7,842 nt of DNA, taken from a bacterium (GTDB taxonomy: Bacteria; Cyanobacteriota; Vampirovibrionia; Gastranaerophilales; Gastranaerophilaceae). The DNA is taken from NCBI GenBank assembly GCA_017477685.1, contig JAFUUT010000150.1, positions 1 to 7,842 of the forward strand, read 5' to 3'. Both the position numbers and the translations under genes were made by a program. The notes beneath the pieces are model-generated. The model had not been told where the DNA came from. It was given only the letters and a program-made list of their open reading frames with translations, and did no database searches. Within the stretch, counting starts at the first letter, position 1, and each line of letters starts with the position of its first letter. Below, in pieces: positions 6,037-7,842 of the stretch.

Positions 6037-6043
6037 GGGAGAG
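6037..6043 (+). promoter_or_regulatory. Shine-Dalgarno of the WG-repeat gene (long spacing)
   Basis: GGGAGAG ends 15 bases before ATG 6059, longer than the usual 5-10. An in-frame TAA at 6056-6058 directly precedes the ATG, so no upstream start in this frame is available to shorten the gap. Confidence 0.5.
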
Positions 6044-6058
6044 TAAATAATTCTGTAA

Positions 6059-6982
6059 ATGAAAAAACTGCTTTTACTTTTATTATGCGTTATAACAATA
6101 CAAAGTCCTGTATTTTGTGAAGATTCAACAGATACAGCATCTCAACAAGCCCCTGTATTTTATACTGCCGCTCAACAAGAAAGAAATGTAAAAGTTTTTT
6201 GTGAAAATGAATTATTTGGGTTAAAAGACAAGGATGGTAATATTGTCGTTCCTGCAATCTACAAAAAAATAATTATGACCGGAAGATACGGTTGGATTGT
6301 ACAGAAGAAAAACAAATACGGAATAATGGACTCTAAAGGGAACTATCTGATAGAACCTAAATACAGATATGCAGACAGAATTTTTGGCAGATACATAAAA
6401 CTCGGCAACGATAACGACTTTGGGATATACAACGAATACGGAGAAGTTATAATTCCGCCTGAATATACATCTATTGACTTGTTATACGGCACAATGTTTT
6501 TAACATATAAAAACTTCAGATACGGAATTTCTGATTTTAAAGGGAATGTTTTAATTCCGAATATCTGTGATGATATATATATGCCATCAGAAGGAACGAT
6601 GAGAATTAAATATCAAGGGATTATATATGAATTAAAAAATGTTAACTCCGAAACTGTTGCAATGCCAAACACTGAAAATATGAACGATGAGGTATCAAAA
6701 TTCAGAGAAATTTTAACAGAAACAGGTGCGATTTCAGGATATTCTGTTTTAACCTTTTCCGATTACCTGATAAAGGTAATCTCATCAATCTCACCATCTC
6801 ATGAAGAAACTATTGATGATTTAATACTTTCACACGGAGTTGACACTGTAGGAATTTTGAAAAAATTCTCATGGGTTCCGAAATACCCGTTTACATTCAT
6901 AAAAAAATACTATGCGAACCTACGCAATCCATACAACGGACCGTTGTCGGATACCCGTAACAAATTGAAAAATAAGAGGTAA
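6059..6982 (+). CDS. Exported WG-repeat (KWG) protein
   Basis: This 307-residue protein has a Sec signal peptide (KK, a run of six leucines, then SPVFC|EDST, cleavage near residue 20). Cys20 is preceded by PVF, which does not fit a lipobox. Four WG-type repeats follow with an exact 34-residue period: FGLKDKDGNIVVPAIY (53-68), YGIMDSKGNYLIEPKY (87-102), FGIYNEYGEVIIPPEY (121-136) and YGISDFKGNVLIPNIC (155-170). These share the WG core of aromatic-G-hydrophobic, D.x.G, hydrophobic-P and final Y. WG repeats form beta-rich folds presumed to bind other molecules; no enzyme activity is known for the repeat itself. Residues 205-307 form a separate region I do not recognise, partly helical and ending in a basic tail (NKLKNKR). 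It probably lies in the periplasm or on the cell surface. The AsmA/TamB-like gene begins 8 bases after its stop, suggesting joint expression and perhaps a shared envelope role. Confidence 0.85.
   Translation: MKKLLLLLLCVITIQSPVFCEDSTDTASQQAPVFYTAAQQERNVKVFCENELFGLKDKDGNIVVPAIYKKIIMTGRYGWIVQKKNKYGIMDSKGNYLIEPKYRYADRIFGRYIKLGNDNDFGIYNEYGEVIIPPEYTSIDLLYGTMFLTYKNFRYGISDFKGNVLIPNICDDIYMPSEGTMRIKYQGIIYELKNVNSETVAMPNTENMNDEVSKFREILTETGAISGYSVLTFSDYLIKVISSISPSHEETIDDLILSHGVDTVGILKKFSWVPKYPFTFIKKYYANLRNPYNGPLSDTRNKLKNKR
6975..6980 (+). promoter_or_regulatory. Shine-Dalgarno of the AsmA/TamB-like gene
   Basis: AGAGGT ends 10 bases before ATG 6991 and overlaps the last codons of the WG-repeat gene (its TAA is 6980-6982), which suggests translational coupling. 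Confidence 0.55.
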
Positions 6983-6990
6983 TTTTAATA

Positions 6991-7842
6991 ATGAAGGCTT
7001 TTGGCAAAATATTTATAGGTGTAGGATTAACCTGCGTCATACTGACAGCAGGAGCCGCAGCCGTTTATATAAAAGGATTACCGTATATTGTTTCACATCC
7101 AAAAACAATTAATTATGTTCAAAATTTTGTAAAAGAAAAAACCGGAGCAGATTTAATAATTTCAAATCCCATACTGCATACGGAATTTTCTCCGAATGTA
7201 GATTTTAAAGTAGAAAAAATTTATCTTTCACAAGACAATAAAAAATTACTGGAATTAAACAAATTTAACTCCTCCGTATCGCTGCAAAAGATTTTTTCTA
7301 AAAATTTAATTATCAAAAAACTGGTTGCAGAAAACATTTATGCCGATGTAAATAAAATCCAAAATCTTATTCCTGCACAAGAAAAAAAAGAAGAAAAAAG
7401 TGATTGGAATATTGATATTTTTGATGCTCTTTTAGGAGTAAGAAAATGTGAGATTTTGTATTCAATAAATCCTGATACAAAAATTCACCTCAAAGGAGAA
7501 CATATCGGGGTAAATAACGCAGAAAAAATAAAGAAAAATGTTTATTTCCAATTAGCTTCAAAAATATCCAGAAAAGATAAACACGTTACCCTTAAAATAA
7601 AAGATAACAACAGAGTATTTTTTAAAGATAACCTGTTTCACATCGAAAAATGTCCGCTTAGCATAAATAATTCAAATATATTTATTGATCTTACAGCGGA
7701 CAAAAAACAAAACTTTGATATTGACCTTTATTCCAAGAATTTTAATGTCAATGATGTTTTGGATTTTTTAAATACTCAGATTATAGAAAACAATGTACAA
7801 AATTCTCTGTCCTATTTTTCTGATATTCAAGGAAACATAAAT
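6991..7842 (+). CDS. N-terminal part of a large AsmA/TamB-like envelope protein (cut by window edge)
   Basis: An open frame of 284 codons starts at ATG 6991 and runs off the right edge with no stop. It begins MKAFGKIFIGVG and has one hydrophobic segment at about residues 5-28, an uncleaved signal anchor that places the rest in the periplasm. The next part reads HPKTINYVQNFVKEKTGADLIISNPILHTEFSPNVDFKVEKIYLSQ (residues 36-81; key features: a helix, then KTG, then alternating beta strands). This is the layout seen at the N terminus of AsmA, YhdP and TamB relatives: anchor, short amphipathic helix, then a long beta-rich groove. These proteins are thought to move phospholipids between membranes or assist outer-membrane assembly. 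A lysine/glutamate-rich linker (EKKEEKSD) occurs near residue 132. The assignment is by architecture, not a diagnostic motif, because the C-terminal AsmA or DUF domain is outside the window. It is probably co-transcribed with the WG-repeat gene. Confidence 0.6.
   Translation, partial: MKAFGKIFIGVGLTCVILTAGAAAVYIKGLPYIVSHPKTINYVQNFVKEKTGADLIISNPILHTEFSPNVDFKVEKIYLSQDNKKLLELNKFNSSVSLQKIFSKNLIIKKLVAENIYADVNKIQNLIPAQEKKEEKSDWNIDIFDALLGVRKCEILYSINPDTKIHLKGEHIGVNNAEKIKKNVYFQLASKISRKDKHVTLKIKDNNRVFFKDNLFHIEKCPLSINNSNIFIDLTADKKQNFDIDLYSKNFNVNDVLDFLNTQIIENNVQNSLSYFSDIQGNIN

Noticed and set aside
6002..6058. Small RNA or riboswitch between the hemolysin III and WG-repeat genes
   Set aside because: The 57 bases are AT-rich with no stable stem; a -10-like element and a ribosome site account for what is visible.
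5929..6120. Plus-strand open frame bridging the hemolysin III and WG-repeat genes
   Set aside because: It overlaps the conserved metal-site helix of one gene and the signal peptide of the next in another frame, with no family resemblance.
6059..6121. WG-repeat protein as a lipoprotein (Cys20)
   Set aside because: Residues before the cysteine are PVF; a lipobox needs a small residue at -1 and usually Leu at -3, so a plain Sec signal is more likely.

Overview
The window is AT-rich chromosomal sequence, dense with genes, from a bacterium with an outer membrane. The evidence for the outer membrane is a TolC-type efflux protein with a signal peptide and a large AsmA/TamB-like protein. The low GC, frequent ATA and AGA codons, WG-repeat protein and gene complement would fit gut Vampirovibrionia/Gastranaerophilales ('Melainabacteria'). 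That placement is a guess from style, not from a marker gene. No rRNA, tRNA, CRISPR array, insertion sequence or phage gene is visible, and no stretch longer than about 85 bases lacks a gene.

Layout. A membrane protein cut by the left edge (1-184, minus) lies 33 bases downstream of prfB (release factor 2, minus). prfB is encoded in two frames and needs the classic programmed +1 frameshift at CTT-TGA-C, so the true gene runs 218-1307. It is divergent from purB (adenylosuccinate lyase, 1356-2645, plus). The purB 3' end overlaps the 3' end of hemW (radical SAM heme chaperone family, 2640-3728, minus) by six bases, tail to tail. hemW is divergent from a TolC-family gene (3796-5286, plus). Downstream come a hemolysin III/PAQR membrane protein (5369-6001), an exported WG-repeat protein (6059-6982) and a large AsmA/TamB-like protein cut by the right edge (6991-7842).

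How the genes relate. The left half is housekeeping: translation termination, purine synthesis and heme or Fe-S chaperoning. The right half is envelope: outer-membrane channel, polytopic membrane protein, exported repeat protein and envelope assembly or lipid-transfer protein. The last two genes are separated by 8 bases and are probably one transcriptional unit.

Most notable signal. Expression signals fall into two clear classes. prfB, hemW and the tolC-like gene have no Shine-Dalgarno sequence. In each of them the last base of a good -10 hexamer lies exactly 7 bases before the A of the ATG, so the predicted transcript starts on the start codon (leaderless). purB is nearly the same, with a leader of about 3 bases. 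The other four genes have purine-rich Shine-Dalgarno sequences. prfB combines a predicted leaderless start with an internal Shine-Dalgarno that drives frameshifting. No obviously new multi-gene system is present; this initiation pattern, the overlapping divergent promoters, and the histidine-rich tail of the TolC-like protein are the points I would follow up.
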